Positions 35,331-46,837 of a stretch of DNA of 64,000 nt are shown one piece after another. This DNA is from Utricularia gibba (taxonomy: Eukaryota > Streptophyta > Magnoliopsida > Lamiales > Lentibulariaceae). The stretch is taken from the NCBI GenBank assembly GCA_002189035.1, contig NEEC01000008.1, positions 2,418,001 through 2,482,000 of the forward strand, written 5' to 3'. A program made the translations under genes and the position numbers. How positions within the stretch are numbered: the stretch's first letter is position 1; each line of letters opens with the position of its first letter. The notes beneath the pieces were generated by a model. The model did no database searches, had not been told where the DNA came from, and saw only the letters and a list, made by a program, of their open reading frames with translations.

Positions 35331-35506
35331 TCCATGCTTTCTTGTCTAATCCATGGTTCCTCGTGTAATTCTCCTTTGTCGCCTTGCAGCATACTCACAA
35401 CCCTCACAAGCAACATCAACACCCTCAACAAGCAGAAGAACTGCCCTTGTTGTAAAAAATGGACATTGAAGAATTAAATACAAACTCGTAACATATAAAA
35501 TATATG

Positions 35507-35507
<1 letters not shown>

Positions 35508-35541
<34 letters not shown>
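35508..35541. repeat. ATT trinucleotide microsatellite
   Basis: About eleven uninterrupted ATT units lie in intergenic DNA. It would be a suitable polymorphic marker locus in this species. Confidence 0.9.
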
Positions 35542-36320
35542 TGAACAATTATTACCAGGTTCAAGGAGTATATTGGAAGACATGGGGGCCGCCATAGGGG
35601 ATTTTTCTGCCTGAAAAGGCAAGGCCCGGAATGCTCTTAAAAGGACACTACTTGTACATCCACATCCAATGAATGCGGCGGTGCCGGAAAAGGAAGGCGG
35701 GGACGGAGAAAGGAGGAGTGGGAGTCAAGAAACGTGGGGAGGATAAATAAAATACACCAATAAAATCCCTCTCACGCCCCGCCAGGCGCCACCACAGACA
35801 CGTGATCCACATGGTGGATGATACTCCCCACATGAATGAATAAATAAATAAAAGAATTGGAATAAATTACGTAATTAACATAAATATCCCCGGTCCCCAC
35901 AAGAGACAGAGATTATTAAAATATTACATAGTGGACGGCCAGGGGTTGACCGTGACTTTGACATGTTCGATTGAAATCACACGCCAGCGAAGGAGGGAGG
36001 CTTCTTTCATTTAAACCACGTTTCTAGATAACCCTAATTCCCCATGTGTGATTTATTACCCGAGGAGTTGCATAAACCCTAATTTATTACCGGATGGGGG
36101 GCATAAGCAAACCATGAAATGAAAAGGGGATTTGGGGTTGATTGATTTGACGGAAAATGGGTGTTAAGACAATTCCTCGTCATTTGTGCAGTGTTTAACG
36201 TGGATGCCTATCCAGATTCACAGTTGAAGAGTAAGCTGGAATTTTCTCTTGGTTGCCATTCCATCAAGCAACTTCCTTCTCGCCTTCCATTTCCTTTCGC
36301 TTCTCCTGCTCTGTGTGTGT

Positions 36321-36330
36321 GTATATATAG
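36321..36330 (+). promoter_or_regulatory. TATA box of the DMP gene
   Basis: GTATATATAG follows a short GT run and lies 65 bases before the ATG at 36395. This fits a plant core promoter with a leader of about 35 bases. Confidence 0.5.
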
Positions 36331-36394
36331 CCAAGAGCTGGGGGTGGCTCCAAACAGTTTTGCAAGATAGGGCCAATCGATCAACGGAAATTCG

Positions 36395-37623
36395 ATGGTG
36401 GCCGGGAGCCAGGCGGCCTTCAAGGGCCTGAGCAGTCTCTTCACACATCTTCCCACCGGAACGGTCTTCCTGTTCCAGTTCCTCAGCCCGATATTGACCA
36501 ACAACGGCCAGTGTAGACCGGTGAACAAGATCTTGTCCAGCTCCTTCATCTTCCTCTGCAGCTTATCATGTTTGCTCTTCGCCGTCTCCGATAGCTTCAC
36601 CGACTCCGACGGGAATAAGGTCTTCGGCATCGCCACCAGGACGGGGATGTGGCTCGGGTCCCGGGCGGTGGCTCGAGACGACTTGTATGAATATAGACTT
36701 CGGGCGGGGGATTTGGTGCACGCCTCCTTCTCTTTGATTGTTTTTGGTGCCGTCGCGCTTCTTGACTCCAACATGGTGAACTGCTTCTACCCGGAGTTCC
36801 AGTCCACGCAGGGCATGCTCGTCATCGTCATCCCCACCCTCATCGGAGCCATATCCGGCATTGTGTTCGTCATGTTCCCGAACAAGCGCCACCGACTACG
36901 GTATGCTTTGTACTATTGGTACCTCTATTCATTCTATAACACACACAAAACTAGAGTTCCCCGTCATGAAACCCTCTTTTACGTAAACCCGTACGGCATA
37001 TCGGAATGTGAACTTTAGGCACCGCATTGTATTTATCGTATCGTCCTCCTGCATGAACAATTGTCGTTCCGACGGGCATTCTAATGAACTCTTTGAATTG
37101 TCGTTTCAGATTGAAGCAAAAGGCAGGTGGTGCCTGGACGGTGGAGAGCGAAGAGACGCAGGCACCAGAGATGAAAAAGGAGGAACACGCACCAGCGCAG
37201 GGCGTAGCATTTCATGAACCAGAGGAGCAAACTCCAAGCATCTCCTACTTCGTCACCAACTTCCCCGAACACATGACAGCAAAGGATCTCTGGATCATCT
37301 TCACCAGATGCATCGGTCCCGTCGTGGACGTCACCATCCCCGGCGCCCGGACAAAAAGAGGGGCCCGCTTCGCCTACATCCGCTTCCCCGTACGGTCTCT
37401 AGACGAAGAGCTGGAATGCGCCCGCCGGATTTCCTGCGCCTGGTGGGGCGGCTACAAGTTTGTGGTCTGCCCAGCCCACTCGCAGAGGTACACCGATCAC
37501 TATCATCCGATGCTCATTTCTTGTCCCCCCGAGCCGCCGCCACCGGTGAACCACGCGGCCAGCAGTAATTCTAGGTTGCAGCCCCCGGCGCACCAGCTCA
37601 ACGAGGTTCGTGTTGAAAGATGA
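36395..37623 (+). CDS. DMP (DUF679) membrane protein, possibly spliced to an RRM-like exon
   Basis: The first part (36395 onwards) is a DMP protein, a plant four-helix membrane family linked to senescence, ER remodelling and, for some members, gamete fusion. Blocks are LPTGTVFLFQFLSPILTNNG, LSCLLFAVSDSFTDSDGNKV, GDLVHASFSLIVFGAVALLD, VNCFYP and VIPTLIGAISGIVFVMFPNK. Read straight through, it stops at 37018 with an unusual tail after RHRLRY. A canonical donor (ACG-GTATGC, 36901) and acceptor (TCGTTTCAG, ending 37109) would instead join it in frame to an exon ending at 37623. That exon encodes an RRM-like domain (ISYFVTNFPEHMTAKDLW, RGARFAYIRFP), as in LINE-type RRM proteins. The second frame could alternatively be separate, but only 65 bases divide it from the DMP stop. 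Confidence 0.7.
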
Positions 37624-39892
37624 ACCTCTTCTTCTTCTTCTTTTTTTTTTTTTTAATAATTTTTTGAGAGAAGGTTTGAAATCAAACCAATTCTCTAACG
37701 ACATCCACAATTCATTCATTTTTTTTTAATTTGACATATTTTTTTCTTGTTGCAATGTACATGTTTTATCAACTATTACATTTTTTTTATATTATTACAT
37801 ATTAATCAGTGTCTTACGGTTCAAATCATATTATCGATTGGGTCCATATCGCATCGATTCGACTTTGAAATCCGATTTTGAAAACACATATGCACAATTA
37901 TCTTATCAAATAATACTTCAAAGGCGGCGACAATTACATAAAATGAGACGTGGAAGACTCCCTTATCTAAAAAATTGACCTCCTGGATCAAATAATGTGT
38001 CACTATCCATAATCTTATAATTTTACATTCTTTTTTTAAAAATACTTCGTACAAGACTAGAAGTATTCATCTACCATTTGTCACCAATATATTATATTGT
38101 TACTAGCCTCCTAAGCTCACATAATGGTTATGTCCAAATTCTAGGATTAGGGTTTGGGTTAAAACTAAAATGCTTTCGGTCGATCCGTACATTTCTAACC
38201 GGGAAAAAATATTATTTATTACATAATTTATCTTGTCTGGTGTATAATTTGTTATTTAGAGAATATTATTGAATGGAGATTTAAATTACTTAATGATGAT
38301 ACTCGATGATCCAATGCCTCATTAAAATATTATAAGAAAATTTACACGTATTAATTAATAAAATTACCAATTGAATTTGCAGGTGTGAACTTGGGATTTT
38401 CGTGAATTTCCACGTGTTTCAAAGATAACCCCCGTGTCCGTGTCTAAATCCGTGTCATAGCTTCCGGATCGGGGAATGTATGGCCTGCTGCTTGTTTCAG
38501 GTTCCTTCAACTTCTTTTTTCCTTTTTTAGACGAAAAGTTTGAAGGGGACAACGCACCCACACCCCAAACCTAGAAGCAAGAACCCAAACCATCACGTCT
38601 CGACATGCAAAATAATTATTAATTAATTGATTAAACTTTAGAATATGCTCTGCTTATTCCTCCCTCAAGCATTAAATTCCGAGAAAATCTTACAAAATCG
38701 ATCTATGAAAAAAAAGTAAAGTTAATATTAATTAATTAATTTTTTTCTGCCAATAATTTAAAATTTAATATTAAACTTTGAGTACTTAAATATTTTTTTC
38801 GCATATACGTCTAATTTGATGTTTTTTTAAATGAATGTATAGAACTAAATGATTAAGGGTAGTATAGTAAATAAACACATTAAAACATGTTAAATTGAGA
38901 ATTTTCTGATTATTGATGGTTCTTCTTTTATTTTTCTTTTCTTTTTTTGTGTTAATTTATAGTAAAATGGTCAAGCTGGGTACGGGTCGGATTCAGCGGG
39001 TTATGAGTTGAACCCACCGGGTTGGAAATTGATTTCATGATTCAGTGGGTACGGGTCAACAGGTCATAAAGGACGACCAGTCTCAGGTCATGGGTTGACT
39101 TGGGACAGAGTAAATTGAAGTTATTTAATGTTTAAACATTACAATTGTATGTTTATAATGTCTAAGAGAGTCATTGAAGTATTTTATATTTAGTCACTAT
39201 AATTGTATATTTGTAATGTATGAAAGATTTATTGAAACACTTCGATATCTAGACACTACAATTGTACATTTGTGATGTTTAGAAGAGAGCACCAATTCAA
39301 ACTCATTGACCAGTCGAGTCAATCCATGCACCTCTTACTTGTTACGATCCATTTTGGATGATTACAAATAACGTATCAAATCCATCACAAGTTCTTTAAT
39401 AGGTGTATCCCATTTCTAGTAAAATGGTCATGTGTATCCCTTTTTTTAAATTAATTTTTTTTTCAATTTCAAGTTCTTTAATAGGTGTATTTGATTGAAT
39501 TCAATAATTACGAGTGGTAAAATATGTTATGATATTAATGTTCCTACTATTTGAATAAAAAAAATAAAAAAATTAAATATTATTCATCATAATAATTATT
39601 TGATGATTTCAATTAGTAGGAGTATATATATTTTTATGTAATATTTTATATAATTATATAGATTAAATGTCATTTAAAAAAGAAAAAAACATATTTGAAT
39701 GATTTTGTTTGAATGAAGAACATGAACCTCGTATCACTTTATTTATCCCATCTTCTTACAAATCTTTGTTCGAGAACTTTGTTACAAACAAAGACAGTTT
39801 TCGACGCCCTGATGCGCAGCACAGGGCAGAGGAACAAGAAAGATACATGGTTTCATTCAGTTATTCATCAGAAGAGATCTCTCTGCTTCTCC
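37624..39892. other. AT-rich intergenic region, DMP-RRM to PPDK
   Basis: This is mostly AT-rich and ORF-poor. It contains a degenerate tandem repeat at 39127-39290. A small GC-balanced island lies at 38364-38580 with a 65-codon minus-strand frame of unknown meaning. Confidence 0.55.
39127..39290. repeat. Degenerate tandem repeat, about 60-base period
   Basis: Three related units each contain CACTA-CAATTGTA, then TTTGTAATGT and AAG, and then ATATTTAG or ATATCTAG. Divergence between copies is high, so the array is old. Confidence 0.5.
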
Positions 39893-42800
39893 TCAAGCTG
39901 CAGCTTGGGCTGCAGCTAGCCTTGCAATCGGCACCCTAACAGTTTAAAGGCGACATCTTTACAACGATGGCAGAAAAACAAACACACAGTTCAGTCTCAT
40001 GTCGTTCCGGTACCTGAAGGGAGAGCAGGATACGTAGTCGAGTCCAGCTTCAGCGAAGAAAGCAACCGATGATGGCTCCCCGCCGTGCTCCCCGCAAATG
40101 CCGATCTGCGGTTTCGCTGTGTTAGTTGTTGGGTTGCTGTCAGAGGAAGTTATAAGCAGAAGGATGACAAACCTTGAGGTCTGGTCTGGCGGCACGTCCG
40201 CGCTCTGTGGCCATCTTGACGAGCTGCCCAACTCCTTTCTGATCCAGTACCTGATGCAGTTCCATTTCACACAATCAGCACTGTTGAAGGGGGTGGGGTG
40301 ACTTGAATAGTGAGTGTTCTGGAGTGGACGAACCTCGAAGGGATCGTGTTGGAGGATCCCTTTTGCAAGGTATATGGGGAGGAACTTTCCGACATCATCT
40401 CTGCTGTATCCGAATGTCATCTGTGTTAGGTCATTCGTCCCGAAGGAGAAAAACTCGGCTTCCTCCGCGATCTGCGAAGATTAGTTGTGTCTGAATGCAA
40501 GTTTTATGAATTGAATCAGCTGAAATCATGAGGGTGTATGCTTCTGTTTACCTCATCTGCAACTAAGGCAGCTCTGGGAATCTCAATCATGGTTCCCACC
40601 TTGTAGTTGATGGTAACCCCTGTTTCAGAGAACACTTTTTTGGCAACCTCGCGAATCAAACTCACCTGATGGCCAAGTTCCTGGAAAGAGCATAAGACGA
40701 ATCTCCGATTATGATGTGAATTAGAAGCGAAAAAAGGCAGTTACGAGCAGACATGCCTGAGGAGTTCCGATGAGGGGAACCATGATCTCCGGGAGTACGG
40801 TGATCCCCTGGTGAGTTAAAGAAATGGCTGCCTGGAATATTGCTAGGACCTGCATTTGTGTGAGCTCCGGGTACGATATTCCGAGGCGGCAGCCGCGGAA
40901 GCCGAGCATCGGGTTCACTTCGGAAAGTTTCTCAACTCTCATGTACACATCATCCTCGCTCATCCCTGTATCCTCTGTCACTTGTTTCACGATCTGATCG
41001 ACGTCCCCCTCTGGAAGAAATTCGTGAAGAGGCGGGTCTAGGAGACGAATTGTTACTGGAAGGCCATCCATGGCCCGGAAAATGCCCTCGAAGTCAGCTC
41101 GCTGGTAAGGTAGGAGTAAATCCAGGGCCTTTTTCCGCTGCTCTGTGGTGACCGCCATGATCATCTTCCGCACGGCCTTGATCCTCTCATCCGAGGCAAA
41201 GAACTGAAACTCAAAGATGCATACATGATATCGTAGATTCAGTCACTGGTTTGAATGATGATGTTAAGGAAGGAGACTTGCCATGTGCTCTGTTCTGCAT
41301 AATCCGATCCCCTGAGCGCCGTTGTTCCGAGCAACCAGGGCATCTTCAGGAGTGTCGGCGTTGGCCATAACTTTGATCCGTCGTATCTCGTCAGCGTATG
41401 ACATGAAGACCTCAAGGTCTCCGCTGAGATGCGGCGGCGAGAGAGCCTGTTGTCCGAGGATAACTTCTCCTGTGGAGCCGTTGAGAGAAATCCAGTCTCC
41501 TTCAGCAACCTTCGTGTGAGCGACACTCGCCACTTTTTCATCCTCGTTGACACGGAGATCCGAGCAACCGGAAACGCAGCACTTTCCCCATCCCCGAGCT
41601 ACCACCGCTGCGTGGGAGGTCATTCCACCTCTCGCGGTTAGAATTCCGGCGGCTGCGTGCATCCCTCCGACATCCTCTGGACTCGTCTCCGTCCTCACCA
41701 AGATGACACTCTTTCCTTGTGCGTGCCACGCCTCAGCATCTTCAGCACTGAAAACAACTTGGCCAACAGCTGCTCCGGGCGACGCCGGGAGGCCCTTGGC
41801 TATCACGGAATCTTTGTAAGCTGATGGATCATCGAACTGCACCATCAAGTAAATCTCAGAACTTGACAAGTTATGAGAAGATGCTTTTTCCCATCACTGC
41901 ACCTGAGGATGAAGAAGCTGGTCCAGATGCTGAGGCTCAACCATCTTCACCGCGGAGCGCCGGTCGACCAGCCCTTCGTTAACCATGTCGACGGCGATCT
42001 TCACCGCCCCTTTTCCCGTTCGCTTTCCGGTTCTGCATTGCAGCATATATAGCCTGTTGTCTTGAACTGTGAACTCAATATCCTGGCATGGGGAAATCCA
42101 GAGCAATTGAGTAACGTTTCTCCTTTTTTATGCACTGAACTTGCACCTTTAGGCCTTACCATCATGTCTTTGTAGTGCTTCTCTAAAATCAAGCAATTCT
42201 CCACCAGCTCATAGTACGCGTCCGGCATAGCGTTCTTCATCGCCTCGAGGTCCAGCGGCGTCCTGATTCCGGCAACGACATCTTCTCCCTGGAATCACAG
42301 ACTCCACCATCAGCCCTTCTCACAGTTGAGCTCAAATACACAAATGAAAGGAAAATGAAGCAACCTGAGCATTTATAAGAAACTCCCCATATAGCTTGTT
42401 TTCACCAGTGCTGGGATTTCTAGTGAACAGAACCCCTGTTCCTGAAGTATTCCCCATGTTCCCAAACACCATCGTCTGAATGTTGACAGCAGTTCCCTTT
42501 AGACCAGTGATTTGGTTTATGCTTCTGTACTTTATCGCCCTGGGGCTGTCCATGAATCAAACACTGCCTTCACTGCCAGTTCCAGCTGCTTTTTCGGATC
42601 TTCAAAAACCATCGAGGTATGAGATTTCAGGAAGAATTGGTATAACAGAAGGGATCAGGAATGGGACATTGAATCGTTTTACCAGTTGGGAACTTTTCAC
42701 CCGTTGCCTGTAGGTAAACTCCCTTGTACTCTTCCACGAGGTGTTTCAGATCAGAGGCTGTGAGTTCAGTATCCTGCTTTAGTCCCAGAGTGATCTTCCT

Positions 42801-43611
42801 CTTCTCCAGCTTCTCCTCGAACAGAGAATGCGAAATCCCCATCACCTTCAACCAGAATCCGTTTCTCAACCACCATAAGCCCCAACTACATTTTCAGAGC
42901 TCTTAGTTGCATCGATCATCTTACCACATTTCCAAACATGTCCAAGAATCGTCTGTATGAATCGTAGGCGAACCGGTCTCCGCTCTTTTTTGCCAATCCC
43001 TCGACAACTTCGTCGTTGAGGCCGAGATTCAGGACAGTGTCCATCATACCAGGCATAGAGATCTGCATTTCGCCACACGTTAAGCACCATGCTAAACTTA
43101 GCATAGCAGAAAGGGGTTGCAGTAGATGAAAACTCACAGCTGCACCAGAACGAACGGAGAGAAGCAGAGGATTGCTGGAGTCACCCAGCGAAGAACCCAT
43201 CTCTTCCTCAACCAGCTTCAGAGCATCCATTATCTCCTCCCACAGTCCATCAGGCAGCTGTTTTCCGGCATGCTGATAGTCCTGGCAAGCCTCCGTTGAG
43301 ATCGTCAGCCCCGGCGGCACTGATAACCAATGCTCGACATCTCCGCCAGGTTCGCTCCCTTCCCTCCCAACTAAAACAAAAAACAATTCAATCCAATAAA
43401 TACAATACAAGAGACATGAAAAACCCATCACTAATCACTCGCTCACCAGGGCCTTCATGCCCTTGTTCCCATCACTTCTTCCCTTGACGAAAGTGAACAC
43501 CCTCTGCAAAGAAAAATGCACGAAGTCAGGGCAATGCAGGCTGGCACTCATCCCTTAAAAACCCATCAAACGGCCAACCTTGATTGGCATTTCGTGCTTC
43601 GCAACACCCAT
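39893..43611 (-). CDS. PPDK: Pyruvate, phosphate dikinase, cytosolic-type, two apparent frameshifts
   Basis: PPDK interconverts pyruvate, ATP and phosphate with phosphoenolpyruvate, AMP and pyrophosphate. I read fifteen exons from 43611 to 39893 (first: 43611-43579, 43503-43447, 43370-43138; last: 40105-40014, 39935-39893) giving about 883 residues. The protein starts [16 protein letters not shown] with no plastid transit peptide. Landmarks are [47 protein letters not shown], the phosphohistidine site [17 protein letters not shown] with the regulatory Thr before Ser-His, the C-terminal core [37 protein letters not shown] and [13 protein letters not shown], and the end [10 protein letters not shown]. 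Frame slips occur at 43327-43328 and 42550-42551; one added G repairs each. Two introns use GC donors (at 41281 and 40756). Confidence 0.93.
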
Positions 43612-43660
43612 TCTGAGATACCACCACCTTGGTCTTCAGAGTGAGAAAGGCGAAGATATT

Positions 43661-43670
43661 TATTTATAGA
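43661..43670 (-). promoter_or_regulatory. TATA box of PPDK
   Basis: TCTATAAATA is read on the minus strand 50-60 bases before the PPDK ATG at 43611. It supports transcription of the short cytosolic form starting here. Confidence 0.55.
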
Positions 43671-45590
43671 TGGGAGCGGAGAAAATATCAGGATCAAGCA
43701 CAAGTAGGCTGAGGAGGACCAGCCATGCCAAAGATGATGATGGCTGCTGATGATGGCGCAATTGTTTATCACAGTAGAGAAACGGAATTTTTCGTTGTTT
43801 TGTCTCAACTCAACACAGGGACTGTGGGCGGAGGGTACGCACATTGGAAACAGAGAAACAGCCTCGGAGTTCTCTGAAAACCTCCCACCATGCACATTAA
43901 TGGGAAAAGATGTTAAGCCTATCTCTCTTCTTCTCCAGATTCAGCAAAACCTTAGCGGATGACGAGGCGCGCGGTCTTTGCTCTCATCTTCTTCTCTGAC
44001 CTTCCCCTCTCTCTTTTTTCAGATTGCGAGGAACCCACACCACGTCACCCGTATTATCCAATCGTATTTATTAACTCCTTTATCTACTAAATTCTAAAAA
44101 CGAACCTCATGGATCCCTAATTCGATCTTGAATCCGATTTAATTTAAGTTTTATCCATCAATGTATTCATTTTTTATTAATTTCTGTATTACAATTAAAA
44201 TAAAAATAAAAACTTACTCATTCCTCCTTGCTCAGAAACAAAAAAAAAAAAAAAATCCCCAAAAAAGACAAATTCAAGGTCAAGTCATTTTCTTGTCAGC
44301 TGATAGGAATCTCTCTATATCATGCCTACCTATTTATTTCATTATTTTCCTATTTGATAAAACAATTTTAATAATTGTATCTTAGAACCTGTTAAAATAA
44401 ATATTTGTCTATGGTTGATTTAGCTTTATATGATATTAAAAATGAAAAATTCTAGTTATTGAATTCAAAATTAAATTTCTTTGTAAATGACAAGAAATAT
44501 GAGTATTTTCTTAATAAAGCAATTATTTATACATTATTTTTTTTTGTAATGTCTATCTTGCACAATTAGGTTCTATTTAAATTTATGATTAAATCAAATA
44601 ATGATTTTAATCAGAAGTGGATTCCCGTACGGAATCAGGCACATGTGGTTGTCTGACCTTCTTGGTGATTGGTGTGGCTCGAGCCAAAGAGGGCTCACGG
44701 TTCGATGGCTTGGGGACCCGGGCAGACCAGCGGCTCACCCCCTGGTGCACCAGGGGGGAGCCGGAGATGATCGGTTCTGGCCACCAGAGACGTCGGCATC
44801 CTCCTGATCGCGAAAGCAGAACACACAGACGGCTCTTTCTTTGTAACTGTGGTGATCAGATCAAATGTTGACCTGCTCATTCAACTGTAAAAGCGAGGGG
44901 TGAAGAAGCTAGTAGCCATCCCAGGAGCTGGGAATGGCAAGAAAATTCAAACCCTTTTTCTTCCTTACAGTCATAGTTAGCTAGCTACATGATTGACAAC
45001 AAAGAAGAGGCATCCTGGTCCTCTTTTTTCTGCATCTCATGAACATGAATTCTTAAAATTTAACATGTGTTGTGAGATGACTTTTGATCTCAATGTGTTA
45101 TTTTGGCTTTAAAATACAGAAAAATGGGGAGATATGTTCTTTGTTTGGTTTGGCTAAGCAGGTTTGAATTGGATTTGTCTATTGGTGATGACAATTGGGA
45201 GGGCCTCAGCCACACAAAGGAGCATTGTCTTATCTCACCAGCTTCTGTTTGATAATTAGTTATCAACATTTTTATTATTGAATTTTATTAAAAAAAATTA
45301 CAAAGATATCCATATTATAAAATTATATTTTTTAATAAAAATAATGACATGGAGTAAATCTTTTTTAAAATGTGGATTTGTGTTTTATTATAAATTATAT
45401 ATTAAATAGTAAAAAATATGAAAATATCTATTAATTAGTATAATATATTCTTGCATATTCTGAGTGGGGAGGGTAGGATTCGGATCCTCACCGGGTCAGG
45501 TTTAATCGGGTAAACGAGTTTGTTTATTTATTTATTGTGAGATACAAATTGGCCTTGGCTCCGATTCGTGTGAGTGCGGTGCGTCGCACC
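43671..45590. other. Divergent intergenic region between PPDK and the CX9C gene, with a GC-rich hairpin island
   Basis: This is AT-rich except for about 44615-44880. I found no convincing plastid-transit exon for PPDK here. The GC island with inverted repeats has its own entry. Confidence 0.5.
44619..44764. other. GC-rich island with three inverted repeats
   Basis: Three self-complementary stretches lie within 150 bases: GATTCC/GGAATC at 44619-44635, GGCTCGAGCC at 44677-44686, and a perfect 20-base palindrome at 44738-44757 (CCCCCTGGTG and its complement). The last is extended by CGGCTC and GAGCCG on either side (44731-44763). GGTTCGA, the core of a Pol III B box, occurs at about 44699. No protein family is encoded. 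A structured RNA or an old SINE or foldback element are possible readings. Confidence 0.4.
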
Positions 45591-46002
45591 ATGAACGAAC
45601 TCTCAAGCCCCGACCCTAATTCCGACGCCACTCCCATCCCTAATCCCGGTCAAGAAGCGGCGATTCTTCATCGGGATGATGCCGATGAGGAAGATGAGAG
45701 CGTTAAGCAGCTTCGAGAATGTTCTTCCGTTTACTTATCGTTGCAGGTACACTACAAATTTTATGCTTTTTGTGAGCTTCTGCAGATTTTTAATTCCGAC
45801 TCTATGCCGCAGAACTGCCTGGTTGATAGTAATAGAAACTGGAAGCAATGCCAGAGAGGTATCACTAAATTTGTTGTTCGATCATGCTTTCAAGGGGGTG
45901 ATATTTCTTAGTTCTCATCATATCGTGTGCCGGTTCTTGTAAGCAGAAGTTCAAGCTCTGAAGGCGTGCAATGATAGGAGGAAGAAGGGGCCTGGCGTTT
46001 AG
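45591..46002 (+). CDS. Twin CX9C mitochondrial protein, COA4-like
   Basis: This is a three-exon gene (45591-45746, 45813-45858, 45947-46002) encoding 85 residues. The core has two CX9C motifs: CSSVYLSLQNC and CQREVQALKAC. They form the disulphide-linked helical hairpin of proteins imported by MIA40 into the intermembrane space. Spacing and size fit COA4/CMC3, an assembly factor for cytochrome c oxidase. The acidic N-terminus (DDADEEDES) has no presequence, as expected for this import route. I start at the ATG at 45591; an upstream in-frame extension exists but looks like leader. Phase is consistent across both introns. Confidence 0.8.
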
Positions 46003-46274
46003 GAAACTGAGTGAGGATGGATAACTGGAATTGCTTGCTGCTGATGGTATTTCAAATGGTAGAGGTTAAAGTTTCTACCTTTTTTCTGTTGTTGATTGAT
46101 TACAGTCCTTAAGCAATGGTGGGAAATGATGCACCGTTGTCTATACATCATGCTCAGTAATTTGTTGAAGAATAATAATGTTGAGATTGAAGCACATTGA
46201 GAAAGCATGACGCGTTCTCAGAATGAAGTCACAGGGCAATGCCCTCACAGGTAGTAAACTTAAAGGACTCAAGC
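46003..46274. other. Short convergent 3' region
   Basis: This is the 3' flanks of the CX9C gene and MsrB. No other feature is seen. Confidence 0.5.
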
Positions 46275-46837
46275 CTATTGAGGAGGACTTGGGGCCGGGA
46301 CAAAGCTGATCGATACGCTATTGACACAATGCCTCTCATCCGTGGGTACGGGATGCCCCTCTCCTTTGAATACATGCCCTAGGTGCCCCCACAAGCTGTG
46401 CAGGTGATCTCTGTTCTCCTTCCATCAGGATCCGGCTGAAAACACAGCATAAATGCAATCAGGTTAGTCTCTTACATTAGGAAGCCATCCCCAACTATTA
46501 TGAATCACAATATACAGAGCGAGTGATGGCTCCAGGGAGGCCCTCATAGAAGGCTGGCCATCCGCAGCCGGAGTCGAATTTAGTGTTGGATTTGTAAAGA
46601 GGGGTGGCGCAGCCGATGCAGTTATAGATCCCTTCTTCATAGAACTTGTCATAGTGTCCAGTGCCCCGCGGCCTGCACACACGAATACCTCCACATCAGA
46701 GATGAGAAAGTGTAGCAAGGGGACTGATGGCAGGTGACTGACTCAGTGCCCTTCTCCCGGAGGATGCGGAACTGCTCCGGCGAGAGAACCGCACGCCACT
46801 CCTCCTCCGATTTCTCAACAGAGAGAGGCGCCGCCAT
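46275..46837 (-). CDS. Peptide methionine-R-sulfoxide reductase (MsrB), cytosolic, one apparent frameshift
   Basis: MsrB reduces methionine-R-sulfoxide in proteins, repairing oxidative damage. Exons 46837-46743, 46672-46516 and 46435-46275 give about 137 residues. Zinc-binding CxxC pairs are CIGC and CTAC. Family motifs are [41 protein letters not shown] and the catalytic Cys in ERHCVNS. No transit peptide precedes [14 protein letters not shown], so a cytosolic MSRB5-like form is likely. In the last exon the codons for CGGHLGH need six G; the run at 46386-46390 has five, so a stop appears at once. One more G restores the rest of the domain exactly. Confidence 0.88.

Larger units (their letters stand above)
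34984..36394. other. Intergenic region with a 3' hairpin, ATT microsatellite and DMP promoter
   Basis: This holds a strong inverted repeat at 35299-35330 and an ATT microsatellite at 35508-35541 (both listed separately). A telobox-like AAACCCTAA lies near 36076, and a TATA box precedes the DMP gene. Confidence 0.55.

Noticed and set aside
37084-37623. The RRM frame as a wholly separate gene
   Set aside because: Not excluded, but its ATG is only 65 bases past the DMP stop and a canonical acceptor sits just inside it in perfect phase, so the fused reading is preferred.
43566-43895. A minus-strand frame upstream of PPDK considered as a plastid transit-peptide exon
   Set aside because: It reads through the PPDK TATA box and first intron. 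The composition is not transit-like and no donor in phase with exon 2 was found.
44675-44705. A tRNA or tRNA-derived SINE head at the GGTTCGA word
   Set aside because: There is a B-box core, but no acceptable A-box at the right spacing and no cloverleaf could be drawn.
44795-44820. A hammerhead ribozyme core (CTGAT...GAAA) in the hairpin island
   Set aside because: The conserved CTGATGA core is not met and the three-helix arrangement is absent.
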